A program made the position numbers and the translations under genes. A stretch of DNA of 64,000 nucleotides, from the NCBI GenBank assembly GCA_043228905.1, contig JBHGNT010000014.1, forward strand, positions 2,356,001 through 2,420,000, read 5' to 3'. Origin of the DNA: Azolla caroliniana (lineage: Eukaryota > Polypodiophyta). The notes under the pieces were generated by a model that saw only the letters and a list, made by a program, of their open reading frames with translations, was not told where the DNA came from and did no database searches. This document shows, one piece after another, positions 32,190 through 41,406 of the stretch (position 1 is the stretch's first letter; each line of letters begins with the position of its first letter).

Positions 32190-33848
32190 TTATTGCATGG
32201 CCTTTAGTTGATTCGGCGTATCTGAATCGAACATACTGATTGAATCAAACTCTTCCGATTTAATTTCACTCTCATCCGAATTGGTTGTCTCCAATTCGTC
32301 CTCAATCTTCAGGCCCCTGACAACATCTGACCACGTCTTAGTCTTGGCCTTATCTCCCCCTATTTCGGTTGTCCTCGGCTTCTTCTTATGGTTACGACCC
32401 TTGCCCTTGCTTCCGTCTTCGGCTTCTTCAGCCGGTTCGAAGTCAAATTCTCCATCCAACTCCGCATCTCGGTCACTTCCATCATGATGCTTACCTCCGC
32501 TCTTTTCACGCTCTGGTCCCTGATCTTCCTCTCTCCCCCTGAAGTTCGGTGTGTCGAGGTGACGCAACCCAAGTGCACCCAAGAAATGCCGTAACTTATT
32601 GAGACCAAGAGGTTTGGTGAAGATGTTGGCAATCTGCCGATCAGTCGAAACATGCACCAATTCGACTTCTCCTGATAGGACCCGCTCACGGACAAAATGG
32701 TAATGCACCTCAATGTGCTTGGTCTAGGTGTGGAACATGGGGTTTTTCGCAAGGTGGATACTGCTAAGGTTATCGCAATGGATCGTCGTTAGATCAGACA
32801 CCTCTACCTGCAGATCCCGTAATAGTCGTTTCAGCCAAATGACTTCGCACGTAGCGACAGTCTCCCCTCGATATTCGGCCTCCATGCTCGACAGTGCTAC
32901 TGCCGACTGCTTCTTGCTGCTCCATGCGATCGCCGTACTTCCCAATGAGAATGCGTATCCAAATGTGGATCGATGATCACTAGCGTTTCCGGCCCAATCG
33001 GCATCCGTGTAGCCGACTAACTGTTCGGCTACGCCTGCTCGATATAGCAACGCCATGTCTTTCGTGCCACTTACATATCGCAATATCCATTGTGCGCACT
33101 GAAAGTGTTCAGCCGTAGGCTGCGACATGAATTGACTAATCATGCCAACCGGGTAACTGAGGTCCGGCCAAGTAATAGTCAAATAGATAAGGCTTCCGAC
33201 AATCTGTCGGAAGCGTGTCAGGTCGCATGCCTTGCCCAAATCTGGGCAAAGCTTCACATTTCTATCCAGAGGGGTTGAGATGGGCTTACAGTTTGCCATC
33301 CCAAACTTGAAGAGCATATTCAGCGCGTAATGACATTGGCTTATCAATATGCCTTCGGGGTTGCAGATCACTTCGATCCCCAGGGAGGAATGAAGGTCTC
33401 CGAGATCCTTCATTTCGAATGATGCCGCAAGTTGAGACTTTACGCGGCAGATATCTTCTAGATCGGCATCGGTGATGACTAAATCATCAACATACAATAG
33501 AAGGCTTACGGGGCCATGTCGACTTTGCGAAACAAATAGAGAAGAGTCTGATTTCGACAGTGCAAACCCCATCCTACGCAATTGTTGCGTAATATTTGTG
33601 TTCCAAGCTCTCGGGGCTTGCTTTAGTCCATATAAGAATTTCTTCAAACGGCAAACTGCCGAGGTGTTTTTTTCGAATAGAAATCCGGGGTGTTGTACCA
33701 TGTACACCTGCTCCTCAAGATCACCTTGGAGGAACGCGTTCTTTACATCCATCTGATGTAAATGCCACCCCTTCGCTGCAGCTACCACGAGCAAAACACG
33801 GACGGTCGTCATCTTCGAGACATGTGCGAAGCTCTCGTCATAGTCCAC
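32190..33848 (-). pseudogene. copia C RT, RNase H and C-terminal extension
   Basis: A 374-codon frame (33848 to 32724) carries [46 protein letters not shown] (YVDD kept), SLIYLTITWPDLSYPVG and RNase [21 protein letters not shown] and SSMEAEYRG. After a stop near 32724 the frame resumes with VHVSTDRQIANIFTKPLGLN. It then runs about 130 residues into a charged extension with KTWSDVVRGLKIEDELETTN and FDSDTPNQLKA. This is the best-preserved member of the B/C/D lineage. Confidence 0.88.
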
Positions 33849-33857
33849 GTCGTGCTT

Positions 33858-36058
33858 CTACGCGTAGCCTTTTGCTACTAAACAGGCCTTATATCGGTTG
33901 ACCGAGCCGTCGGTGTTGTACTTAACCTTGTACACCCACTTACATCTGATCGGCTTCACACCTTTCAATGCGTCAACCAGGTCCCAGGTTTCATTTTCTG
34001 CCAATGCGCACATCTCTTCCTCCATTGCGGCACGCCAGTTCGCGTCTTTCGCCGCTTCTGAGTAGCTCTCCGGCTCACGCACTTCCGCCACTCGCGTCAT
34101 GTACCCGTAATGGTGCGCCACGTACTCATTATACCCATATCTCTTTACGGGGTTCTTGAGGCGGCTAGATCGGCGTAATTCATGATTACCCGATTTCACA
34201 ACCTTTTCGGCTACTGTCCACCTCTTCCGTGGAGGTTCTTTTTCAGTTTGCCCATAGTCAGGCTCACTCCGATCTGACTCGGCACTGCCGAAGTCGTATT
34301 CCGACATTTTCGTCTTGCCTTTTTCCTTGCGTGTAAGCCGTCTCCTCGGCTTCCTGCGCGGGGAATGCACGGGCAAGTCTCCACTACTCGCCGTCTCATC
34401 ATCTGGTTGGCCATCTCGGCTCAACCCCTCATTCGGCTCGCTTAGCCAAAATGAGGTCAGACTCTCTCTCAGAGCTCCGACGTCCTCATCATGCGGAGGC
34501 ATTTCAGCCTCGCTGATTTCTTCTTTAGAAATCGGAACGGAGTCTTGAGGTACTTGAGGTGAAGGCAAGTACCACGAAGCGGATTCGTCGAACACGACAT
34601 CTCGACTTGCGTGTACTTCCTTTGTTCAGGGGTTATAACATTTATACCCCTTCTATTCATCTGGATAGCCGACTAAGATGCACTGTTTTGCTTTAGCGTC
34701 CAGCTTCCTCCTCTTTTCCTTCGGCACATGTACATATGCAATGCTATCGAAGATCCTCAAGTGTGCCATGTTCGGCTTCTTCCCGAAATACAGCTCATGT
34801 GGCGACACTCCTCCATTAGCAAAAGTCTGATTCTGCAAGTAGACAGCCGTCTTCATGGCTTCATCCCAATAGAATTTCGGCATATGCTTGTCTTCAAGCA
34901 TTGCCCTGCCTGCTTCTTCAATCGTCTGATTCTTTCGCTCGGCCACGCCGTTCTGCTGCGGCGTGTATCTACATGAGAATTCACGCCGAATTCCCACCTT
35001 CTATAGATAACTTGTGAACTTATCAGAGAAGTACTCCCTCCCGCCATCGAACCGTAGGCATTTGATCTTACGCCTTGTTTCCCTTTCCGCAAGGCTCTTC
35101 ACCTTCAGGAAACATGCGAAGACTTCGCTCTTCTTCTCAATCATGCATGCCCACATGTGCCGAGACTCACATTCTGTGCCAAACCCCACATATCCGAATG
35201 GATCAAATCCAGCAAACTTCGACTACGATTACACTCATTGGGGAATGGAACTCGGTGTTGTTTTCCCATTCCGGCCACGAAATTTCGGCAACCCGAAAAC
35301 AATGTTCTTCGTCTGCATTTCACGAATCCCTAGGAAATTTACGTGGCCGAACCGCTTGTGCCACAGGTCGATATCCGATTCGACCTTTTGTCCTTTCACG
35401 TACAACACGGTTCCAGCTTGATTAGTGTCGAGGATAAACATCCTCCCTTCATGGCGCCCTTGCGCGATCACTTTGCCTTCCTCTTCTATGAAGCAGCTGA
35501 GATGCGTGAATCGAACCTGCATTCCTTGGTCGATGATCTAACTGACCGACACTAGGTTCTTCGTTATTGTCGAGACGTGCATCACGTTCATGAGTTTCCC
35601 TTTTTGCCCGACGTGGCTGAGAGGAACTTCGCTGACATGTTCGATGGTATGCAGAGTGTCGTCTCCCGTTTCGACCACTCCTTGTGATTCCGGTTTCTCC
35701 AAGTGCGAGAACCATTCCTCGTGACTCGTCATATGATTTGATGCTCTAGAATCAACATACCACACCTCGCTTGATTTCAAGGTGTTCACTACCATAGAAT
35801 TGGCCTTATGCTTCATTACGAGGGCAGGGCCTTATTTGTTTTCGGCTCGTTTAGAGCCTTCTACGTAGTGCGATCTCTAACACCTCTCTCCGTCTCTTCG
35901 GCTCGATCCAGCTTTGTCCGAATCGGCTCGCTTTTTCCAGCACTCGCTCTCCTTGTGGCCTTTCTTACCACAATACCAGCAATCCGGTGCGGTTTTCTCT
36001 TGCCGTCTTCCAGCGCCGCCATGACTCCCCCTGCTTGCGGAGGGTTCAGAATTGTGTC
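33858..36058 (-). pseudogene. copia C gag end, protease, integrase, linker
   Basis: Pieces from upstream to downstream: a degraded gag knuckle near 35940-35985, EVWYVDSRASNHMTSHEEWF (DSRA in place of DSGA), integrase LWHKRFGHVNFLG, DLIHSDMWG and RYTPQQNGVAERKNQ, and the linker frame 34595-33858 with [18 protein letters not shown]. Stops and frameshifts occur throughout. The body stops at about 36058, inside gag. Confidence 0.82.
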
Positions 36059-36061
36059 CAA

Positions 36062-36420
36062 TTTGATGAAAAAACCAGAGTTTTAATCACAAGTCGATAC
36101 AATGTATCGAATTCATGTTTAAAGTTTTTTTTTCCAAAAAAAAAATTAAATAAAATCAAAACAAATCAAAAAAAATTGAAACAAATTACTTTAAACATGA
36201 ACTAGGTACATTATACTGAATTGTGGTGAAAAATCTGGTTTTCTCATCAAGTCAAGTTTTATTTATTTATTTATTTATTTTAATTCGGGAAAAAAAACTT
36301 TGAACATAAATTTGATACATTGTATGGAATTGTGATGAAAACTCTGTTTTTTACATCAACTCATTACAATGTATGGAGTTCATGTTTAGAAATCTTTTTT
36401 TTTTCAAATAAAAGAGGTTT
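36062..36420. repeat. Compound foldback repeat
   Basis: A ~70-bp unit starting TTGATGAAAAAACC (36062-36130) recurs inverted at 36185-36250. A second inverted copy lies at 36293-36362 and a partial forward copy at 36352-36410. Shared blocks include ATTCATGTTTAAAG and TACAATGTAT. Adjacent inverted copies would fold into long hairpins. No target duplication was seen. Confidence 0.65.
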
Positions 36421-37179
36421 AGGGTTTACATGAACTCGAATTGTACTAAAATATCTGTTTTGACAAGAGTAAAAGATGCATATGGATGTTGTAAAGAATT
36501 ATGTTGCACAACAAGATACCTTACAGTGAACATGTGCTTCCTTGTTTAACAAAAACCATTAATAATTGTGTTGATGGTAATTGAACCTTGCAAATGCCAT
36601 TTACTTCACAAATTTTGTAAGGGAGCTCTCAAAATGAAGAAGAGGAGAGCATTGTGGATACCTTGATAAGTATGTGATATGTTCAAATTAATATATTAAT
36701 GTTTACATCTAAGTTTGGCAGTTTTGACAATTTATGAATATCATCTATTTATGAATATTGTATACATTTCTTGAGTTGTGAATTTATGGATGTTAATGAG
36801 CACTAAATTTATAGATGATGGCATTAAGGATTACAATGTTACCTCTTATACTTAAAACATTTTCAAGTCTAACAATAGATGTAACTTCCACTTCTGGAAC
36901 CTACATCTTCTCAAGATGGTGAAACCATTAATCTTAACTTGTGTGTTAAGTTAACCATTGTGATTTTCTTTAAGTTAACTACATTTCATATTTTCAAACC
37001 ATCAACGTTTAAGCATTTATTGAAAAACTGTTCAATTTTTAAAATTCTCATTTTGAAAACTTGTTAAATCTCAAAAAATTAACAAATTTTACATGCTATT
37101 TAAAACATGTGATACTAGTGTATCAAGTTTCTAAAAATCGCCTAAAATCGCAAGATTATAAAAGGAATGTATAAGTGGC
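36421..37179. other. AT-rich non-coding segment
   Basis: No coding signal. The end (37105-37179) shares blocks with 102-185 at the left of the window. Confidence 0.4.
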
Positions 37180-39051
37180 ATGCACGATCCTTCCACTTGT
37201 GAATGCAAACTACAGATGAAATCACCTTTTGGTTTCATAAAGTATGAAAGAAATTTCAAGGATTTGTGGACGATGTGGATTCGTCTTCGTGGTGGCATTG
37301 AAGAAGAGTGGTTTAAGAGATGGAACAATTCAAGATGGGCCTTGACATGCATTTCCATTTGGAGGCAAGCTTGAAGGATCCAACAACTTTTCAAGCTCTT
37401 CTCCAAGTTTTTCAAGGTTATGATCAGCAAGTGAAGATGATGAGTTCCATGGGGTTTCCCCAAATGATGGCTTTGGGTGCAAACTTGATGCCTTGTGCCA
37501 ACCTTCAAACCTCATCTTCAATTCTGCATGGCGGACAAGTGTTTCCAAATGTGTATACTACCACAACAATAAACCCAACAAGTATATCTCAAGAAGTGGA
37601 GCAAGGAAAGAGTGAACATGGTACTATGGCCTTGGTCAATCGGCGCTTTGATGAAGTGATGGTCCATTTGTGACAATCCCAAGAAATTCACAACACTATT
37701 CCCGATGGTGGTGGCCCTAGAGGACATCATGGTGTATTTTGTTATTCTTGTCAAGAGGAGGGACACATCTCAACAAGATATCCTCATCGACAACAAAGAG
37801 GTACGGAAAGAGGCATGTAACAAGTGCAACGTAATGGACGACGACCTATCAACAATGGAGTCGAAGGAGGCGAATCCATAACACTGCCTATGGCTCAGGT
37901 TCCTACAGTTCCTCATAATGTAAATCTTCTTAAATTTACTGATGATAGTGATAATACTTGTGAAGTAGCTCCTGTGAAAAGGACAAGAGCCTTGCAAAAG
38001 GAGAAAGAAGTTGAAGGAGAATCTAGTGCCTTGAGACAAAAGAAGAAGTCTAAGGAGAATGAGGAAGAGGAGAAATTGAGAAGGAGATACTCCAAAAGGA
38101 AGATAAAGATGGAGGATATTCCTGTGGGAGAAGGTGTAGAAGCTTTCAATTAGAAGCATGAATTGATATCAAGTGGACCAAGGATAACATGGACACAACT
38201 TCTCCAATTATCTCCCACGTTACAAAAGGAGTGGGGAAAGCTTGCAAGTATCCGCCAAAATCGGAAGGCTGTGCATTACGTGGGGATCGTGCGAGTAGAA
38301 GATCGAAAGGACATACGGCCAACCATCCCCGTCTCCATGAAGGGGTTTCACATCAAAGATGCCTTGGTCGTTAATGGTGCTAGGTTAAGCTTGATTTCTG
38401 AATTTGTAGTAAACAAAGTAGGAATTCCTATTAGTAGGTCATCTTCAACAAGGGTGGTTGTAGCAAATGGTGGAGTGGCACATTTGTATTAGCATAGTGG
38501 TGGAGGTGGTTATCGAGTGTTTCAAAATAAGAGGAGAAGATGACATCAAACACTACATCAAGTTGAAGGAAAGTATACCAATTTCCCCAAAACTTAGGCA
38601 ATTCGGTGTTATACACAAGGAAGATCTTATAAAAAAGTTCAAAACATTGTTGCAAGAAAGTTTCAATTATAAGATGGAGGATTTGAAGTGCGTGTCACCT
38701 ATGGTTTTGGTTACCAAGAAGAATGAGATCGATTTCAAACCCTTGAATGATTCGACCAAACGAGATCAATTTTCACTTCCTTTTCGAGATGAGATTGTAG
38801 ATCAAATGGTCATTTATACAAAACAAGGTAATGTGGAGAATGTGGTGTGCCAAGAAGGAATTCATGTGGATGAATCAAAGATCGACGTAATTCAAAAGAT
38901 GACAATTCCAACAAGTCTCGAAGCTTTGAAGATATTTGTGCAGAAGGTTCGCTCGCTTAAAAGGTTTATTCATATGTTGGCATGCTTACTTCTCTCAAGA
39001 GTTAGGTATCGCATGGACCTACTTGTGTTTGGAGAGTTGACAAAGACATAA
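37180..39051 (+). pseudogene. Ty3/gypsy remnant R: gag, protease, RT edges
   Basis: Gag-like frame 37320-37673 is followed by a knuckle relic CYSCQEEGHIS (about 37742) and a lysine/glutamate-rich segment (37824-38153). The protease region (38163-38492) contains VSMKGFHIKDALVVNGARLS, with Val where the catalytic Asp is expected. RT keeps its N-terminal part (SPMVLVTKKNEIDFKPLND) and then jumps to the later EGIHVDESKIDVIQKM and LKRFIHMLA region. The palm with YxDD is therefore deleted. LTRs were not identified. Confidence 0.7.
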
Positions 39052-39629
39052 TAATTGTGGTAACCTCTTTCTTTGTGTTGACAAGGAGAAAGATAGTGAT
39101 GGCAATTGTCAATGTGTGTGTGGATGTGTTTAGAAGCGTGAGATTTTTTTCCTACCGCATAACGAGGGTTTTTTCTCACACAATAATTTGTTATATTTTT
39201 AGTATTTATACTCCTTTGTCTATAGCCTACCATAAGGCGAAGGAGATTTTTTTTCCTTTTTCTTTTAGGCTCACCATAAATTATTCACTCAACAAGCAAG
39301 GGGGAGGGATAAATGTTTTTAGAATTCAAGCCATTGAACATTAGAAGAATATCAGCTATGGCGCATTCACGTTTGGAGGCTAAGAACATGAACCAAGATC
39401 TTAAGAAGAAGTTAAAAGTAAAAGTACGAGACATAGAGAAAAGTAAAAAGAGAGAAAACGAGCCACCCAAAAATAGTCGAAAAGGAAAGGTCATAACACT
39501 TTCTTTTTTTATACAAATAGCATGTTTAAATATGGATTAGAAAACTTGTAAAAAGAGTTATCTGTAGCCTTTTAAATCTCTAAATTTGGAGCTCGAAGGA
39601 GGGAGATAGGACTATTAGAAGGTCGATGT
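39052..39629. other. Unassigned segment left of gypsy K
   Basis: AT-rich. A 75-codon lysine-rich frame (39313-39540) shows no family motif. The unoccupied K target would read GTGTCATTGGTAAAAATAGG across 39628-39634 and 45413 onwards. Confidence 0.35.
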
Positions 39630-39639
39630 GTCATTGTCA

Positions 39640-39706
39640 TAACTAGACTCGAACCCATAACCTGTTGTTACATGGGTCGAGTCTTTACCGTTATATTATA
39701 CATTGT
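39640..39706 (-). other. tRNA-like A-box/B-box module in K LTR
   Basis: On the minus strand TAATATAACGG (39698 to 39688) resembles an A box, and GGTTCGAGTCT (39655 to 39645) matches a B box, 32 bases apart. It begins within a few bases of the LTR end and is duplicated in the 3' LTR. Stem pairing is poor, so no functional tRNA is claimed. Confidence 0.5.
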
Positions 39707-39757
39707 AATTCGAAGTATATTATTTTCATTTATATTTTATTAGGAAATGGATGTATA

Positions 39758-39805
39758 TTCCAGATTTCTCTGGAACATTCTAGAAACTTCAGGAGTATTC
39801 CTGAA
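39758..39805 (+). promoter_or_regulatory. Ten-unit heat-shock-element array, K 5' LTR
   Basis: Ten triplets alternate between TTC and GAA at an exact 5-bp period. Seven are perfect; three differ by one base (GAT, CTC, GAG). This is the binding pattern of heat-shock factors. The array ends six bases before the TATA box, the position expected of an upstream activating site. It is repeated at 45071-45118 in the 3' LTR. Confidence 0.75.
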
Positions 39806-39810
39806 GACAC

Positions 39811-39855
39811 TATAAAAGGAGGCGCAAGGCATTAGTTCGAACCAAATCGGTTCAA
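39811..39855 (+). promoter_or_regulatory. TATA box and predicted mRNA start with self-primer
   Basis: TATAAAA starts at 39811. AAATCGGTTCAA (39844-39855) lies 33 bases downstream, where transcription would be expected to start. Its reverse complement lies just after the LTR at 40097-40108. The first mRNA bases could thus anneal to the primer site. The exact start site is inferred from spacing. Confidence 0.6.
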
Positions 39856-39924
39856 CGCCAGTCTTAAACCTTCTAGCTGTTATTGTATATTTTCCTTCAC
39901 CTAATACATATATCCTTCGTATCA

Positions 39925-39960
<36 letters not shown>

Positions 39961-40096
39961 TCACTCGTTCCTTCTCTCAACGTTCTACACCTCTCATAGT
40001 ACTAATCCTTCTCTGTCTTAGTACTGTTCTCAACAATTGTACTAATCCTTCTTTTAGTACTAATTCCTTCTCCGCCTAGGTAGCGTTCCTGACAGT

Positions 40097-40108
40097 TTGA
40101 ACCGATTT
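40097..40108 (+). promoter_or_regulatory. K primer-binding site, self-priming type
   Basis: TTGAACCGATTT begins two bases after the LTR end. It does not begin with TGG and does not look like a tRNA 3' complement, but it is the exact complement of 39844-39855. Confidence 0.7.
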
Positions 40109-40189
40109 TTCCATCTGGTCTTTCTCTCCCTCTTCCTTCCCTTTTATCCTCCTTCTCTTCATACTAATACCCTTATTCTCCCTATCAAA

Positions 40190-41380
40190 ATGGAAACTGT
40201 TAGCGCTCAAGAATACCAATCTGTTTTCTCGGAGCTCCAGTCCTTAAAAGAGAAATTTTTAGCGCTTGAACAAGAAAATCACCGCCTGTTGGGGGATCTT
40301 CAACAAACGGCGCTGGAAAAACAGCAACAACATGGGGAGCTGACGCTACGGGTACAACAACTCGAAGCGACCATTATATCACTCCAACAACAAGGATCAG
40401 GTAATCAAGGGATTCACAGAGAACCCAAGATCGGTCTCCCTACAAAATTTGATGGGACCAGATCATAGTTTAGAGGATTCCTCAACCAGGTACGTCTAGT
40501 GATCCAAATGCATCCTTCTCGATATCCCACCGATGCATCCCGAGTGGGACTAGTTGGCACTCTACTTAGTGGCACGGCTTTGGCATGGTTCGCCCCTCTG
40601 TTAGAGAAAAACTCTCCCATGTTAAATAATTTTGAAGAGTTTATGAGCGAGTTTAAATCCTGTTTCGGAGATACTGACAGTGTCAGAACCGCCATCAACA
40701 AAATCCGGAGATTGCGCCAAGGTGAGCGGCCGGCCTCAGCTTATGCTGCGGACTTCCGTCTTCTTGCCAGCGATATTCCCTGGGATGACCAGGCATTGAT
40801 GGAACAATTTCGCTTTGGCCTACGGAATGATGTTAAAGATCTACTCTTAACTTTCCCCGAAGAGCCAAAATCATTGACCGAAGCAATCAGTCGTGCGGTG
40901 CGATGCGATAACCGCCTCTTCGAACGACGCTCGGAACGTCAGTTCCAAATGCCAAGGACAAGATCGGAGCCTACCTATGCTTCAATCGTAGCAAAGCCTT
41001 TTTCAAGGGAGTCCTTCAGTACATCTCCAACGAATACTCCGACTCCAATGGAGATCGACACCACACGTCGTCGCGGACCACTATCGGAAGAAGAAAAGCA
41101 GCGACGCAGGGCACATCGACTATGTTTGTATTGCGGGGGACCAGGGCATATTGCAGTAAACTGTCCCAATAGACCAAAAAGACAGGTAAACCAAATAATT
41201 GCCTGTACTAATAGTACTAAACCCGAGTCTGTTTCCCTAGGTGTGTCTGATAGTCTTAATAATACTAAAACTGAGTCTACTTCCCTAGGTATGCATGAAA
41301 GTTCTAATAGTACTTATAGTCCAAATTTAGTCAACAAATTTGATGTCCTTAGTCAGTTAGAAGAAGAGTTAAACTATTAA
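40190..41380 (+). pseudogene. gypsy K gag with one nonsense codon
   Basis: The frame starts at ATG 40190 (METVSAQEYQSVFSELQSLK), with a Leu-rich, probably coiled-coil N-terminus to about residue 70. A TAG at 40466-40468 (codon 93) interrupts it right after TKFDGTRS; the sibling J has Leu there. Without that stop it would be 396 residues. The capsid region (LVGTLLSGTALAWFAPLLEK; RRLRQGERPASAYAADFRLL) is followed by one CCHC knuckle CLYCGGPGHIAVNC (about 41128). Gag forms the cytoplasmic particle and binds RNA. Confidence 0.9.
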
Positions 41381-41406
41381 GTCCAGCCAAAATAGGAGCC
41401 GTTTGG

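Larger units (their letters stand above)
24372..36058 (-). mobile_element. Ty1/copia element C, holding copia B in its 3' LTR
   Basis: The 3' LTR of C is split into 24372-24676 and 31872-31991 by copia B. A purine tract (31992-32004 on the minus strand) and the coding body follow up to about 36058, where the element stops in the gag zinc-knuckle region. The 5' LTR and gag N-terminus are missing. TCAAC precedes 24372, but the matching outer copy is lost. Confidence 0.8.
39635..40094 (+). mobile_element. Gypsy K 5' LTR (460 bp)
   Basis: Starts TGTCATAACTAG and ends CCTGACA. In order it holds an antisense tRNA-like module, a heat-shock-type array, TATAAAA (39811-39817), a predicted start near 39844, a CT microsatellite (39929-39959) and several AGTACTAAT/TTAGTACT repeats (39998-40065). 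Confidence 0.97.

Noticed and set aside
39313-39540. 75-codon lysine-rich ORF as a host gene
   Set aside because: No recognisable motif, and it lies in AT-rich DNA between an old gypsy and the K insertion.
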